Shown here one piece after another: positions 1 to 21,882 of a DNA stretch of 64,000 nucleotides. Each line of letters begins with the position of its first letter. Within the stretch, counting starts at the first letter, position 1. The DNA is taken from the NCBI RefSeq assembly GCF_000090795.2, contig NW_003546292.1, positions 123,889 through 187,888 of the forward strand, read 5' to 3'. The stretch comes from Amphimedon queenslandica (lineage: Eukaryota; Porifera; Demospongiae; Haplosclerida; Niphatidae). A program made the translations under genes and the position numbers. The notes beneath the pieces were generated by a model. That model did no database searches. It saw nothing but the letters and a program-made list of their open reading frames with translations, and was not told the DNA's origin.

Positions 1-2
1 CA

Positions 3-476
3 GTCTGTAAACTATACAATCCTAAGACAATAGATGGATGTGGAGTTGGAGTAGAAGATGACCTTTTAAACACTGTCTTCACTGGAAGGCATGGTATCTC
101 GGTGGTTAAATCACCACGCTATGGTTGTAGCAATTATTCAAGCAGTGAGATATGTATCTACAATGTACAAATGCCTTGCAAAGGTAGCCACATTTCAATC
201 TCACAACAATCTTCAGAGATAGATCTAGCTGAAGGAGACTCAATAGAAATCATTGATAGAGAATCAAATACAATCTATCAACCAATAACTGGTGATGATG
301 AAACCTCAATTACCAATCGATACATAAAGACTTCAAACTTTATGCTTCTCTTTTTGAGTGAGAAAGATTTCACACAAGGTGCAGGGTTTAAGTTACAATT
401 TGAATGCCCAATATCTACTGAAGAGAATACAACAGAGGAAAAAGAGGATGAAGAAATAGAGGGATCAGGCTTTTAA
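3..476 (+). CDS. CUB-domain protein, C-terminal exon (partial)
   Basis: The frame is open from the first bases of the window, so this is the 3' end of a gene whose start lies outside. The visible 157 residues contain a CUB-like pattern: a Gly-rich start, SPRYGCSNYSS, the hydrophobic ICIYNV strand, an acidic DSIEIID stretch, and the closing NFMLLFLSEKDFTQGAGFKLQFEC in the place where CUB domains have a ...F.SD....GF...Y strand. A short acidic tail (runs of E and D) follows, then TAA. CUB domains are extracellular beta-sandwiches used in binding and proteolysis cascades. No transmembrane segment is seen after the domain, so this product may end as a secreted protein. The domain call is by pattern only. 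Confidence 0.6.
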   Translation, partial: VCKLYNPKTIDGCGVGVEDDLLNTVFTGRHGISVVKSPRYGCSNYSSSEICIYNVQMPCKGSHISISQQSSEIDLAEGDSIEIIDRESNTIYQPITGDDETSITNRYIKTSNFMLLFLSEKDFTQGAGFKLQFECPISTEENTTEEKEDEEIEGSGF

Positions 477-1308
477 AATATACTGTAGTGATTTTTGTAA
501 TAGTTAATCATTGATATTAATTCACTTATTACTGTATCAAGTTATATATTAAAGATTTTATTGGTTTTAATACGAAATAAATTTGCAGTCTTATGCCATG
601 AATTGCAAGAGGTTGATTCCAACACAATACGTATGGCTTGAAACTGTACTAAAATGTGACATAAGTTTGTTATTTTAAAAAAGGCTAACTTCATTCAATT
701 CCTGTTCCTCTGTGTGTATCTTCTACAGTGTATGCAAATTGTAGCAAAAGCTATGTGCACATGTATCTCCCAAAAATAACATAACAAGTATGACACATTG
801 CAGCTTGTGTGGGAGTGATTACATGATGTTCCCTGGAGCATTAATTAGCACTAAAAATATACTACTATACTGACTAATATTAGTTATACATGACTGAGCT
901 TTTAAGCCCAGGGAATGTTTATTATGCCCATTTATAGTCATTGTCCTTTTCCACCCTTTTACATAATCTTGTATAGCATCAATTCACTGAGAAAATGCAT
1001 GCCTTGCTAGGCCACAACTTTATTTTTTTAATTTTATGTCATAATGAGTGATTACATAAGCTGTCACTTCTGTAAATGAATCACAATACGCAACAAAAAT
1101 ATGAATCATAGTCATTTCTGAAAAAATACTCTGTACTATAGTCCATGGTCATTGGCTGAACTTTCGACTAGCAACTTTATAAATTTATTAAAATCGATTT
1201 TTAATTTCAAATTTTAAAAACAATCAATAATAAGAAAAGAAATCATAAATCAATAATATAACTGTTGTGCATTGATGTAAAATGGTAAAACAAATTAAAT
1301 AAAAATCA
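477..1308. other. Intergenic, tail-to-tail
   Basis: AT-rich spacer between two convergent 3' ends. An AATAAA-like signal (aataaa near 573-580) follows the CUB gene. I see no further gene or clear repeat here. Confidence 0.5.
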
Positions 1309-5955
<4,647 letters not shown>

Positions 5956-6079
5956 CACAAACTAAGCAGACCAGATCGACGCCTGACAGGTACAGCTACC
6001 AGTATTCCTACGCTCAGCTGTTGTACCTAGGCCTAATTAAAAAGGAGGGTGGGGAATCCTCAGGGGAACCCCCTTTGTA

Positions 6080-6083
6080 AATG

Positions 6084-6136
<53 letters not shown>
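6080..6136. repeat. (CAT)n microsatellite
   Basis: An uninterrupted CAT/ATC trinucleotide run of about 18 units upstream of the iPLA2 start. Confidence 0.95.
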
Positions 6137-6137
<1 letters not shown>

Positions 6138-6148
6138 CTATTACCTCA

Positions 6149-6197
6149 CTAATAGTAGTATAGTACAGGTAAATTACCTGTGCTATACTACTATTAG
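6149..6197. repeat. Hairpin with ~24-bp arms
   Basis: The left arm CTAATAGTAGTATAGTACAG plus GTAA and the right arm TTAC plus CTGTGCTATACTACTATTAG are complementary with one mismatch. The loop is a single base. The element sits in the shared promoter interval. The ends resemble the AGTACAGG motif of the ~182-bp repeat. Confidence 0.85.
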
Positions 6198-6603
6198 ATT
6201 GCATGTGCATCATAATTGAGCTACATGGCTGCATGTATAAGTAGGACTGGAGCTACGTATTTTTTGTTAGCAGGGATAAAAAGTTACTAAATGCTTCATT
6301 ATTGTTAATTTATTTTTTGTAACAAAATAATACGAGCCACACCCTTAACTTTGTGACCATAATGTGTTATGCCATAGATAATTATACACAAAACATCATT
6401 GTGCATAATGCTGATAATGTAGTAGGCATCATAGTGAGAAAAAATGTATATGCAGCTATGTACAATGTGACATTAATCAAAGCTGTTGTACTCATACAAT
6501 AATAGAGAGTTTTGACAGTACATTCTTATGATTCCTCCCACTTTTATAGTTGTTTATTGTTTTTTCATAGTGATAGAGGTAGAGCTAATATTTATTATAC
6601 AAG

Positions 6604-9600
6604 ATGATTGATGTTTCTCAATGGAGAGCAAGCATTGGACTGTGGAACTGCTGTCAAGCTGCCTCCAGGAGACCAGCTATTGGCTGCTACCATTCTCACT
6701 CATTGAAAGCTACAATGAACAGCAAGCCAAGCAGTACTATAAAATTTGGAGGAACAGCATCTAAACTTCCAGCACCTAACCTCCTCTTTCTTATTCTCTT
6801 TCTCTCTGTTTCTTTATCAATACACATCTTAATGATTCCTTTAACATGTAAGCAATTAACAATTGCAAATTTGTAGACTAGATCTACTTGCCTATTTTGG
6901 TATTTTATTACAGGTAACTTTAACTACCATCAAGTACAGTGTAATACTGATGTGAACTACCTCCAGTCAGTAGCCTTATCTAAAGGTCTGAGCTGCAATG
7001 ATCTCTATTTGACTGTTTGCCTCCGTAAGCTGCTCCTCTTATCGGGAGATGTTGAACTCAATCCCGGTCCTCTAACAGGTAAACAGATATTTAACAACAT
7101 ACATAACTGATACATTGCATGCAGGTAATCCAAAGGATGTATTAAGAAGTCATTCCAGTAAACTCATTAGTGTCATTTGTAGTAATTTATTAAACATAAC
7201 AAATGAGCTTCATGCTGCAAGATTAATACCCAAACTATTTAGACAAGAGATGCTTGTACCAGCAGTTGACAGTTATACTAAAGCTACTAAACTTGTGAAT
7301 GTCATTGAACAACAGTTAGAATCTTCTCTTAATCCAGTCCAGTATCTCACTGATATATAATGTCGTGTATTATTGAACCAACAAGATTGTACACTAACAG
7401 ATATTACTACCTCTATATTGCATCAGTTAGGTAAGTGTATGCATGTATTATTATTATTAGTATACTCATCATGAAATCATTGCATTAGGTCAGTCAGTAT
7501 CTGATGTACTACCACCACTTGATCCTATTAATGATACCCCAATAAAAGGTAATCACAGTGATACGTGGTAACATTATTATTTTTATGTATTTTGATTAAT
7601 AGGTCAATCTAATGTTAGTTCAATACCTGATGATGTTCAAGTGTATGCTGATGATATGAGACAATACTACAAACATCAACCTATTGTTGCTACAGACTGG
7701 CCTCCAAGAATTGGAAAGGACTTTTTTGGGAGATTAGCATTAGTTGAAAAACAAGACCACAGTACACAAGCAGAATCAGCTTGGCATTTGCTAAGAGGAC
7801 AAGTTGATAAAATTGTGAAACTAGCTAAAAACAAAGAGATAAGTGTTGAAGATGTTCTAAAACCCACAGAAAATTCTCTGTCTCTCAGAGTAGTAATAGA
7901 TGGTCCTCCTGGCATTGGAAAAACAGTACTCTGTCATAAGCTGTTAAATATGTGGTCTAATGGAACATTAGTACCCCAACAGTATGACTTGGTACTTTAT
8001 TGTCCTTTAAGGAGTAGCCAGATAGCTACAGCTACTACACTAGCAGAACTGTTTGAGTTTAAAAGTCCTAAAGTTTCAAAAGCAGTTGATTGGTTGTCAG
8101 ATAGAGAGGGAAAAGGATTACTGATAATTTTTGATGGTTGGGATGAGCTAAGTGAACAACTCAAAAAATCTTCAATAGCTACTAGTATCATTCATAGAAA
8201 ACAATTACGTCACTGTTCAGTGGTTGTTACTTCTCGTAGCTATGCATCTGTTCCCCTTTTAGAGATGAATAATCTCAGTAGACATGTTCAGGTCATTGGT
8301 TTTTTAAAGCATGAAATATCAACAGTAATTATACAAGCGCTTCAAAAAGATGAGAAACTTGCACAAGAACTTATTGATGAAAATAGAATTTCAAGTAGAT
8401 CCTTTTTTTGGGCAAGCTTAAGTCAGTCTCAAGAACTAAATTCACATGTAGAATACAAACCACTTTTTGCAACTGTTCAAAGCAATAAGGACTCACAATT
8501 AGCAGTGAAACTCATTAATGATCTTAAAGTACGAAGTGATGTCTTATCATTGTGTTATATACCATTAGTCTGTTCCATGGTCATCTTAGTTTACTGTAAG
8601 GAAGGAGGACACTTACCAACAACACTCACTCTATTGTATGAGAACTTCATCCTACAGACTATCAGAAGACATGTCAAAAGGCATGATATTAACCCATGTA
8701 CTTTAGCTAGCCTTTCCTCATTACCATCAGAATTATGCAGACCTTTAGAAGATATGTGTCAAATAGCTTACACTAATCTGGCTAATAATACAAAAATGGT
8801 ATTTTCTTTACACGAACTACAGTCACTGAGTGAGGTGGTCAAGGAAGACTATCTTGGATTGATGACAAGATTCACAGAATATGATGAGGAGAAGTATCAG
8901 TTCCTTCACTTGAGCATACAGGAATTTCTAGCTGCATGGTGGATAGTTAAGCATGAAAAAACAGAGGAAGTGTTTCAGGTTCACTTTGATGATGATCACT
9001 TTCGAATGTGTCTCAGGTTTGTTGCAGGTCTAACTCATCCTGAAAATAAGAGCTATCAACAGTATTTTACTAAACAACTTGACTTACGATGCAAGAGAGT
9101 ACCATTGTTTGGATTTGAAAGTTGTCATCTCTCCTACTTCTTTCAAAATTTTGAAATTAGAAATTATGGTCATATTAAGCAATCAGATGATTTCGACAAA
9201 GTTCCTATTCTTCTTTTTCAACTATTGTATGAATCACAGAGCACAACATTATGTCAAGTATTTACACAATCTATCAAGAACCACTCACTGTGTTTGAATA
9301 GTGATAGAGTATCATTATCATTATTTGACTGGCTGTGTCTCAGTTATTTTATAAACAATTCAAACACAATATGGAATCACTTGCAATTGGGGGATGTATC
9401 TAAACAGGCAATATCAGTCTTCACTGCTGGACTAACCAACAACTTACTACAAACCCAATGTAAGAGAATGGAGGTAAATTTGGATGATCCCACTGACGAA
9501 GTAATACAAAAATTATTACAATCATCACTTCTATACAATATTCAGGAGTGCTACTGTGAATTAGTATCAGGCCAATATGTTTCTTGTCTTGTATTGTTAC

Positions 9601-10982
9601 AGCTCCTCAATCTTCACCAGTTGAAGATACTGCACTTGACAATGACCAATACACCAACAGTTGGCAATACATACGCAGACAAATGTGCTGAACTTGAGAA
9701 ATGTATAGCAAAGAATTCAACATTGGAAGAAATAAAGATTGGGCATTCTGGAGAGAAAGAAATAATAAGTAATACTATTATCAGTGTCATTAGAGGAGTA
9801 ACAAAAAATAAAAAAATAACATCATTTTCAATATTTGTTTATTATCCTCCTACTTTTGATGATGATGATCCTCCTCTTGATCCTTCTCATTCTCTACCTG
9901 ATGGAGTAATAGAACAACTACTAAAAGACAACAACATTTTACAAGCTCTTTCATTGGACATAGCTGATAAAGTCCTACTATCGTCACTGAATATAGTAGA
10001 GGTGAATACACCACTGGTTGCTCTAGAAATAGGAAGAAGATTTCGTAGTAGCAAGCTGATGACATCACTCCTTCCACATATTAAAGGATTACATTGCCTG
10101 ATATTATATGAATCATATTCACCACAGCTACTATTTTCGTCTCATCCCAATTTACATACACTTACTTTACAATTAAACACAGCTGAGACTGTTGTTGAAC
10201 TATTCACTATTTTACAAACCAATACTACACTTAAAGTTTTGGATTTGGAGATTATGGGAAAGAGTGTATATACCAGCAGTATGGGTACTAGTTTGCAAGG
10301 CATGCTAACACAAAACCAAACATTGAAATGCCTTAAAATTCATGATTACGTTGTTGAATATATTCCTAATTCATTCCTGTCCTTCCTAATAACTGGTCTT
10401 AGACGCAACATGAGTCTTCAGCAGTTGTATGTACTCATTCCATTGAGTAAAGAGATACTGGTATCAACTTTTACTGACATCATCTCTCAGAAGAATAATC
10501 TTACAGAACTTACAATGAGCTTTGCATTAGATGAATTGATTTTTTACTCTATATACAGTGAGATATTCTATTTCAGTGATGATATTAGTGATGATATTAG
10601 TGATGAAAAGGATGAAGAGGAGACTACTACTGCAAATAAAAGAGATGGAGTCAAAAGTTAAAACATTATCGCTGTATGAACAGATACTGCCTGCTGTACA
10701 AACATGTTATTGTCTCATAGAACAATCAGACTACTGACCATAGGGTGTTTTGGCATTAATAGCAAGTTAACACATCAACCTAACTGGGTAGAAAACATAC
10801 AACATTTTTATGAGACTGTTTTCATTCACCCATCACTTGAATATATTAAAATTTGCACTGGAAGACGTCTACCCCCCCTGACGGATACTCTAAAAGATCA
10901 AAAGAAGACATTGACTGATAAACACAGAAAAGAACAACCAAACAAACCACTTCCAATAGTAGATATTCAGTATTTGCGGTAG
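6604..10982 (+). CDS. NLR (CARD-like, NACHT, LRR) with N-terminal membrane segment and 2A-like motif
   Basis: Exons 6604-6847, 6914-7078, 7125-7430, 7489-7548 and 7603-10656 or 10661 share one frame with phase-1 junctions. Residues ~59-81 are a hydrophobic segment (LLFLILFLSVSLSIHILMI). Residues 127-134 are DVELNPGP, the 2A ribosome-skipping signature, preceded by KLLLLSG. Exon 3 encodes a CARD-like helical domain but contains an in-frame TAA at 7358-7360. The large exon has Walker A GPPGIGKT, Walker B LLIIFDGWDEL, a sensor SVVVTSR, the NLR helical motif FLHLSIQEFLAAWW, and leucine-rich repeats. A further LRR-like piece (to 10982) can be joined by removing a small intron, 10657-10743. NLRs are cytosolic sensors of microbes or damage. 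As sequenced, the stop would separate the N-terminus from NACHT-LRR; initiation at Met 7656 or an allelic difference may matter. Confidence 0.82.
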
Positions 10983-11313
10983 TATATATACATCCTTTAT
11001 TGTCCATGCTTATTGTTTGTTTCTTATTATATTGTTCTCTTTTTGTTTGTTTTCTTGTGTTCCAGGCAAACAACCCTTTTACTCTTTATTGTAATAATTC
11101 AGCGTTCTTAGGTCACAGTTTACTGAGATTATGATGATGATTGACTGAGAGTATATGAGCTGGTATATCAAAAACTGATTTTTATCTCTGTTGTGTTTGG
11201 ACAAAACATGTGTCAGTTAATAGTTATCATTTTAATAAACACACTGCTAAATTAATACTTTAAAACCTATAATTATTGATTGCTAGTTTGCTACTAATAC
11301 TAATTAGATCTAA
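10983..11313. other. Intergenic, with relic of an ABCC last exon
   Basis: Between the NLR 3' end and the 3' end of the minus-strand Fic gene. About 11085-11175 is a degenerate copy of the last exon of the ABC transporter, described separately. The rest is AT-rich with no visible gene. Confidence 0.5.
11085..11175 (-). pseudogene. Fragment of ABCC transporter last exon
   Basis: The stretch GTTTACTGAGATTATGATGA, TGATTGACTGAGAGTATATG, AG is a near copy of 13936-13980 in the last exon of the ABCC gene. Short insertions and deletions make it non-coding. It lies in the same orientation about 2.8 kb from its source, on the other side of the Fic pair. It looks like a remnant of a local duplication. 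Confidence 0.7.
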
Positions 11314-12315
11314 TTAATGTTCAATGTCCTTAAGCCAAGCACTTATATCTTTGTATAGATCTTTTGCTTCAAATTGAAGATTCAAAACAAAATTGTTCCA
11401 AACTGTCATAACGCTAATCAGTGTCATACCTGACATATACCTTCCGTGTAATAATTCACGATCCTTTGTAATGCATGTTATGTAGTCTTTGTATGGCTTT
11501 CTTGTAGATGGAAACGGCATTATAGGGAATGGGACTCCATCAGAAATTAAAGAAAAGTTCCAGAGTAAACGAGCGACACGCCCATTGCCATCTCGAAATG
11601 GATGTAGGCATAAAATACGGGAGAGAAGTTTGCTAGCTCTTTCATATTTATCTGACCCTTTACTTTCATTGTGCTGTCTTACAATTTCTGGTACCTCTGC
11701 AGGAATGCACGTGTATAATGGGTATGTATGTCCATTAGCACTAACAGAACATTGGCGATATATTCCTGCTGGAATTTCTTCGCCATCTGCTGTAAGACCA
11801 TTCATAAGGATTTGGTGGGTTTGCTGTATAAAATCTTCAGTCAAGTCATCCCCTGCTTGAGCTTTATTGATCACAAAGCAAAGTGCCAATAGATGTTGTT
11901 CTAACTGGTCTTTGGTGTAGCGATCCTTTTCGGCATCAGTATGTGGCTTCATGGTACCTGCAATCTTGTCTAGAAAACGATCCCGATCCTCTTTATTCAG
12001 CAAATTAGACTGAAGCATCATTTCATCATATTTTGATGAAAGGTGTTGTTTTGTTATGTTCTCCTCTACAGGCTTGTCTTTAAATTTATCAGAAGCCCAA
12101 ACAAGCTGCATACACCTTTCCTTTTGAAACATCTTCATTCGATCCACAAATGTACTTGATTCATCACTGGCCCTGAACTTTTCCAACATTCCCTCACAGT
12201 ATGATAACGCATATGCTGGTGACTTTTCGATTCTTCTGAAAAGGAAACTGTTCTTATCATATAAGGCGGTTTGATTTGGATCTACTTGAAGTTGAGGAGA
12301 GGCCTGAAGTGCCAT
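11314..12315 (-). CDS. Fic-domain protein 1 (probable AMP-transferase)
   Basis: An intronless frame of 333 residues. Near residue 240 is the complete Fic motif HPFRDGNGRVARLL, whose His is catalytic and whose Asp/Gly/Asn/Arg residues bind the nucleotide phosphates. The preceding flap region reads GIYRQCSVSANGHTYPLYTC. Fic proteins transfer AMP or related groups to target side chains. Animals normally have one membrane-anchored TPR-Fic (FICD); this protein has neither membrane segment nor TPR repeats. In class II Fic proteins an N-terminal [ST]xxxE[GN] helix blocks ATP. The matching position here reads LVWASDKFKDKPV, with Lys in place of the inhibitory Glu, suggesting loss of autoinhibition. 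It is paired head-to-head with a second Fic gene. The start is the first Met. Activity is inferred. Confidence 0.9.
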   Translation of the reverse strand: MALQASPQLQVDPNQTALYDKNSFLFRRIEKSPAYALSYCEGMLEKFRASDESSTFVDRMKMFQKERCMQLVWASDKFKDKPVEENITKQHLSSKYDEMMLQSNLLNKEDRDRFLDKIAGTMKPHTDAEKDRYTKDQLEQHLLALCFVINKAQAGDDLTEDFIQQTHQILMNGLTADGEEIPAGIYRQCSVSANGHTYPLYTCIPAEVPEIVRQHNESKGSDKYERASKLLSRILCLHPFRDGNGRVARLLWNFSLISDGVPFPIMPFPSTRKPYKDYITCITKDRELLHGRYMSGMTLISVMTVWNNFVLNLQFEAKDLYKDISAWLKDIEH

Positions 12316-12491
12316 AGTGGTTTTACTGATTGGTGTGTAGTCCTGACAAGCCTTATAGTCTATATAGACAATCGAATGCGAGACAATGGGTTCTCCCGAT
12401 CCCGAAGGTTCCTCCTGATTCGTTTCACTCCGTATGCACGAATCATTGCATCATCATCACGTGACATGTGTTCAAAAAATCAAAACTTCGA
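12316..12491. promoter_or_regulatory. Shared promoter interval of the Fic pair
   Basis: About 176 bp separate the two divergent Fic start codons, so both promoters must lie here or overlap. The interval contains a CACGTG E-box-like core near 12458. No TATA box is evident. This is inference from layout. Confidence 0.4.
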
Positions 12492-13382
12492 ATGGCGTCT
12501 TCTCCCCAAACCGCTCCTTCTTCACCGCCTCTGGTTAGGCTCCCTTTTTTGAAGGACAGTGAAAGTCCTCAAAATGAGTGGGAAAAATGCAAAACGAACC
12601 TCGAGAAATGGAAAGAGGGTAGTTTAGTCGAGACATCTCCGTTACAGAATCTTCAAGACTGCCAGAAACGGATGGTGGCCAAATTAATATGGCGTACTAA
12701 CCTCCTTGAAGACACTCTACCCGGGGGTGTGAAGGAAGAAGAGACCATCAGCATACTAGAAAAAGTTTATAAGAATGACGAAAAAGAGGAGAATAACAGA
12801 TATAGTGGCAGTGCCATCGACCAATTGGTGAATCATATCAAGGCATTGGAGTTTCTTCTTTCTCATATCAAATCAGACCTCACGGAAGAAATAATATTGA
12901 AGACACACGAGATTATGATGAAAGGTCTTACTACTGAAGAAGGATCCCCGATACATAATGGAAAATATCGGCAATATTCAGTTTGTGCAGGTTTTCACAC
13001 TTTCCCCTCGTACACTTGCATACCAAATGCAATGGGTGACATATTGAAGACATACAACGACCGGATGTCAATGAAAGATCATGATCCAATTGTTCTAGCT
13101 ACGTGGGTATATTATCATGTTGTTTCCCTTCATCCTTTTGAAGACGGTAATGGAAGAATGAGTCGATTATTGTGGTGCTATTCTCTTATGAAGGATGGAT
13201 TACCGTTTCCTCCTTTATTGACATCAGGTCACAAGAAGTCACAAAAGCATCTCGTCTCTTGTTTAAAGAAAGATCGTGACCTGTTCTATTCTAATCAACC
13301 GTACACAACTACATTGAGTGTTATTAGCCTCTCTTTAGGTTGGTCTGACTTTTTAGATACTTTAAAATCACTTCTGAGTTAA
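12492..13382 (+). CDS. Fic-domain protein 2 (probable AMP-transferase)
   Basis: An intronless frame of 296 residues from Met 12492 (context CGAATGG); an upstream in-frame Met at 12468 would add eight residues. The Fic motif HPFEDGNGRMSRLL is complete, and the flap region GKYRQYSVCAGFHTFPSYTC parallels that of the neighbour. The N-terminal helix reads LIWRTNLLEDTLPGG, which fits [ST]xxxE followed by Asp instead of Gly/Asn, so the inhibitory Glu appears kept. The two proteins are clearly paralogous along their length, with similar C-terminal parts (DG.PFP, a Lys/Asp/Arg-rich turn, and a closing W..F). Having one putatively restrained and one unrestrained enzyme side by side is unusual. No signal peptide or membrane segment is seen. 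Confidence 0.9.
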   Translation: MASSPQTAPSSPPLVRLPFLKDSESPQNEWEKCKTNLEKWKEGSLVETSPLQNLQDCQKRMVAKLIWRTNLLEDTLPGGVKEEETISILEKVYKNDEKEENNRYSGSAIDQLVNHIKALEFLLSHIKSDLTEEIILKTHEIMMKGLTTEEGSPIHNGKYRQYSVCAGFHTFPSYTCIPNAMGDILKTYNDRMSMKDHDPIVLATWVYYHVVSLHPFEDGNGRMSRLLWCYSLMKDGLPFPPLLTSGHKKSQKHLVSCLKKDRDLFYSNQPYTTTLSVISLSLGWSDFLDTLKSLLS

Positions 13383-13842
13383 ACTGCATTATTATTAACT
13401 AACAAATAATATTAATTCCTTTATTTCTTTTGAATTTGTGAAAAGGGGCAGGTTGAGAGAAAGACATTAATTTGCAAAACAAATAGTTAGATACAGCATG
13501 GGGATGGGGTTAATAACAAAAATGAGACATTTGTGAAAGGAATAATTAATTAGCAGCCTGAGTGTTAAATCTTACTCTTGCAACTTGTGCCATAGTGCTA
13601 TAAAAAATGCTTTGTCTAGTGTGACAAGGCATATCATAAATGAGTTACACATATAGCAAGTACAAGTGTGAAGATGATAAGTGTCTTTCTTGTGAGCAGG
13701 GACAAAAAGCTAATCTAATAAATTATGAAGTGTAGCACAGCATGATTCATCCATTTTGTAAAATAAAATATAAATATAAAATTAATAAAACGTCACAATT
13801 ATCTGTGCAGCATTAATCAATAAAGAGTAAAAATTACAATAA
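13383..13842. other. Intergenic spacer
   Basis: AT-rich 3' flank shared by Fic 2 and the convergent ABC transporter gene. No gene or clear repeat is visible. Confidence 0.5.
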
Positions 13843-20847
<7,005 letters not shown>

Positions 20848-21350
20848 GATGATAATGATGAGTGTAAAGGGGAGGGGCTGACAGCAAGTGTCATTTCATG
20901 GGCGGGGTTATAGTAAATCACGTGATCCTTAGTTTCGCGGCAGTATAGGCGGGAAAGTGTGTTTGTGCCTCTTCTAAGTCTTCTTGTTCTTTTTTCACTG
21001 TAAGATCACTAAAATGAGCATAAAAAAGATGTTCAGTTCATTTTAATAAATCTGTTGATATAATTTTAGGGCCAGTGTGTTGGTGTGCGTGCAATTTTGA
21101 AAGTAACAGCCATTAGATAGCATTGTCTCTCTGATTCTCTCTCTCTTTTAGTTACAACATAGGGAGGCAACACGAATGAAGACATTGAAGTGCCAATTTG
21201 TAGCACCTGTTAGTTAAATATACTAGCGTGTAATTTGAAGGGGAAATTTCAGTAATTGCTAAAATTATTTAGCTGTCTTGGTCCTATGGCTCTGTAATGC
21301 TGCTAACAGAACAGTAATGATTATCATTGATTAATAACAAGTCAATATAG
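20848..21350. other. Upstream region of the ABC transporter
   Basis: Contains the transporter's 5' flank, a CT-rich stretch near 21125-21150 and one copy of AGGGAGGCAACACGAATGAA (about 21170), a sequence that recurs at about 22225. No gene is seen. Confidence 0.4.
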
Positions 21351-21882
21351 TCATACAGGCACTTCACCAGTGTGTGTATACTGAATGTACTGTCCAAGAA
21401 TCATTCTTAATGGGGAGCGGGAACAAGCTTGTCTATTACTGCAATAACCCAAACAGAATTCAAAAAATTCAACAAGTACTAGGAATAGAAATATCAATAA
21501 AACTGCAAAGAATAATAGCCACATCATCTTTAGCGTCTTGTTGATGAATATACACACCCTAAATATAAATAAAATCAAAAACAATAATAAACTAATAACC
21601 ATAGTTATATATAGTACCTTGAGTTTACTGCAGATGAATTTTCATCTTCATTGACATCATCTTTAATTGGAGTCACAGACCTTCTTTGATACAATATCCT
21701 AATAATGATGATGATGATGATAATAATACAAGTATATACATGTACATGCAATTCATTTTCAAGTACCGTTCAAGTCTTGCTTCATCTCGAGCCGCAGGTG
21801 TTAGCAGCTGATCATTTTCTAATACGACTTGATCAACTTCAAAAGACATAACAGGCTGATAGCAGCAACTGTTCCCTTTCAT
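21351..21882 (-). CDS. Small single-pass membrane protein, unrecognised
   Basis: Three exons join in frame to a protein of about 135 residues: Met 21882 to about 21770, about 21612-21700, and about 21351-21560. The N-terminal half is polar (VDQVVLENDQLLTPAARDEA, RRSVTPIKDDVNEDENSS). One strong hydrophobic helix follows (MMWLLFFAVLLIFLFLVLVE), then a Cys-rich turn (CLGYCSNRQAC) and the C-terminus LGQYIQYTHTGEVPV. There is no signal peptide. Topology is probably a single helix near the C-terminus, with a short lumenal or extracellular tail. I do not recognise the family. The consistent splice junctions and the biased composition argue that it is a real gene. Confidence 0.55.

Larger units (their letters stand above)
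5956..6603. other. Intergenic between iPLA2 5' end and NLR start
   Basis: A head-to-head interval that should contain both promoters. It holds the (CAT)n microsatellite and a long hairpin described separately. An in-frame TAA lies just upstream of the NLR ATG at 6604. I see no clear TATA box. Confidence 0.5.

Noticed and set aside
7048-7071. The 2A motif as evidence of an integrated virus or non-LTR retrotransposon
   Set aside because: No reverse transcriptase, endonuclease, capsid or polymerase sequence is nearby, and the motif is spliced in frame to an NLR.
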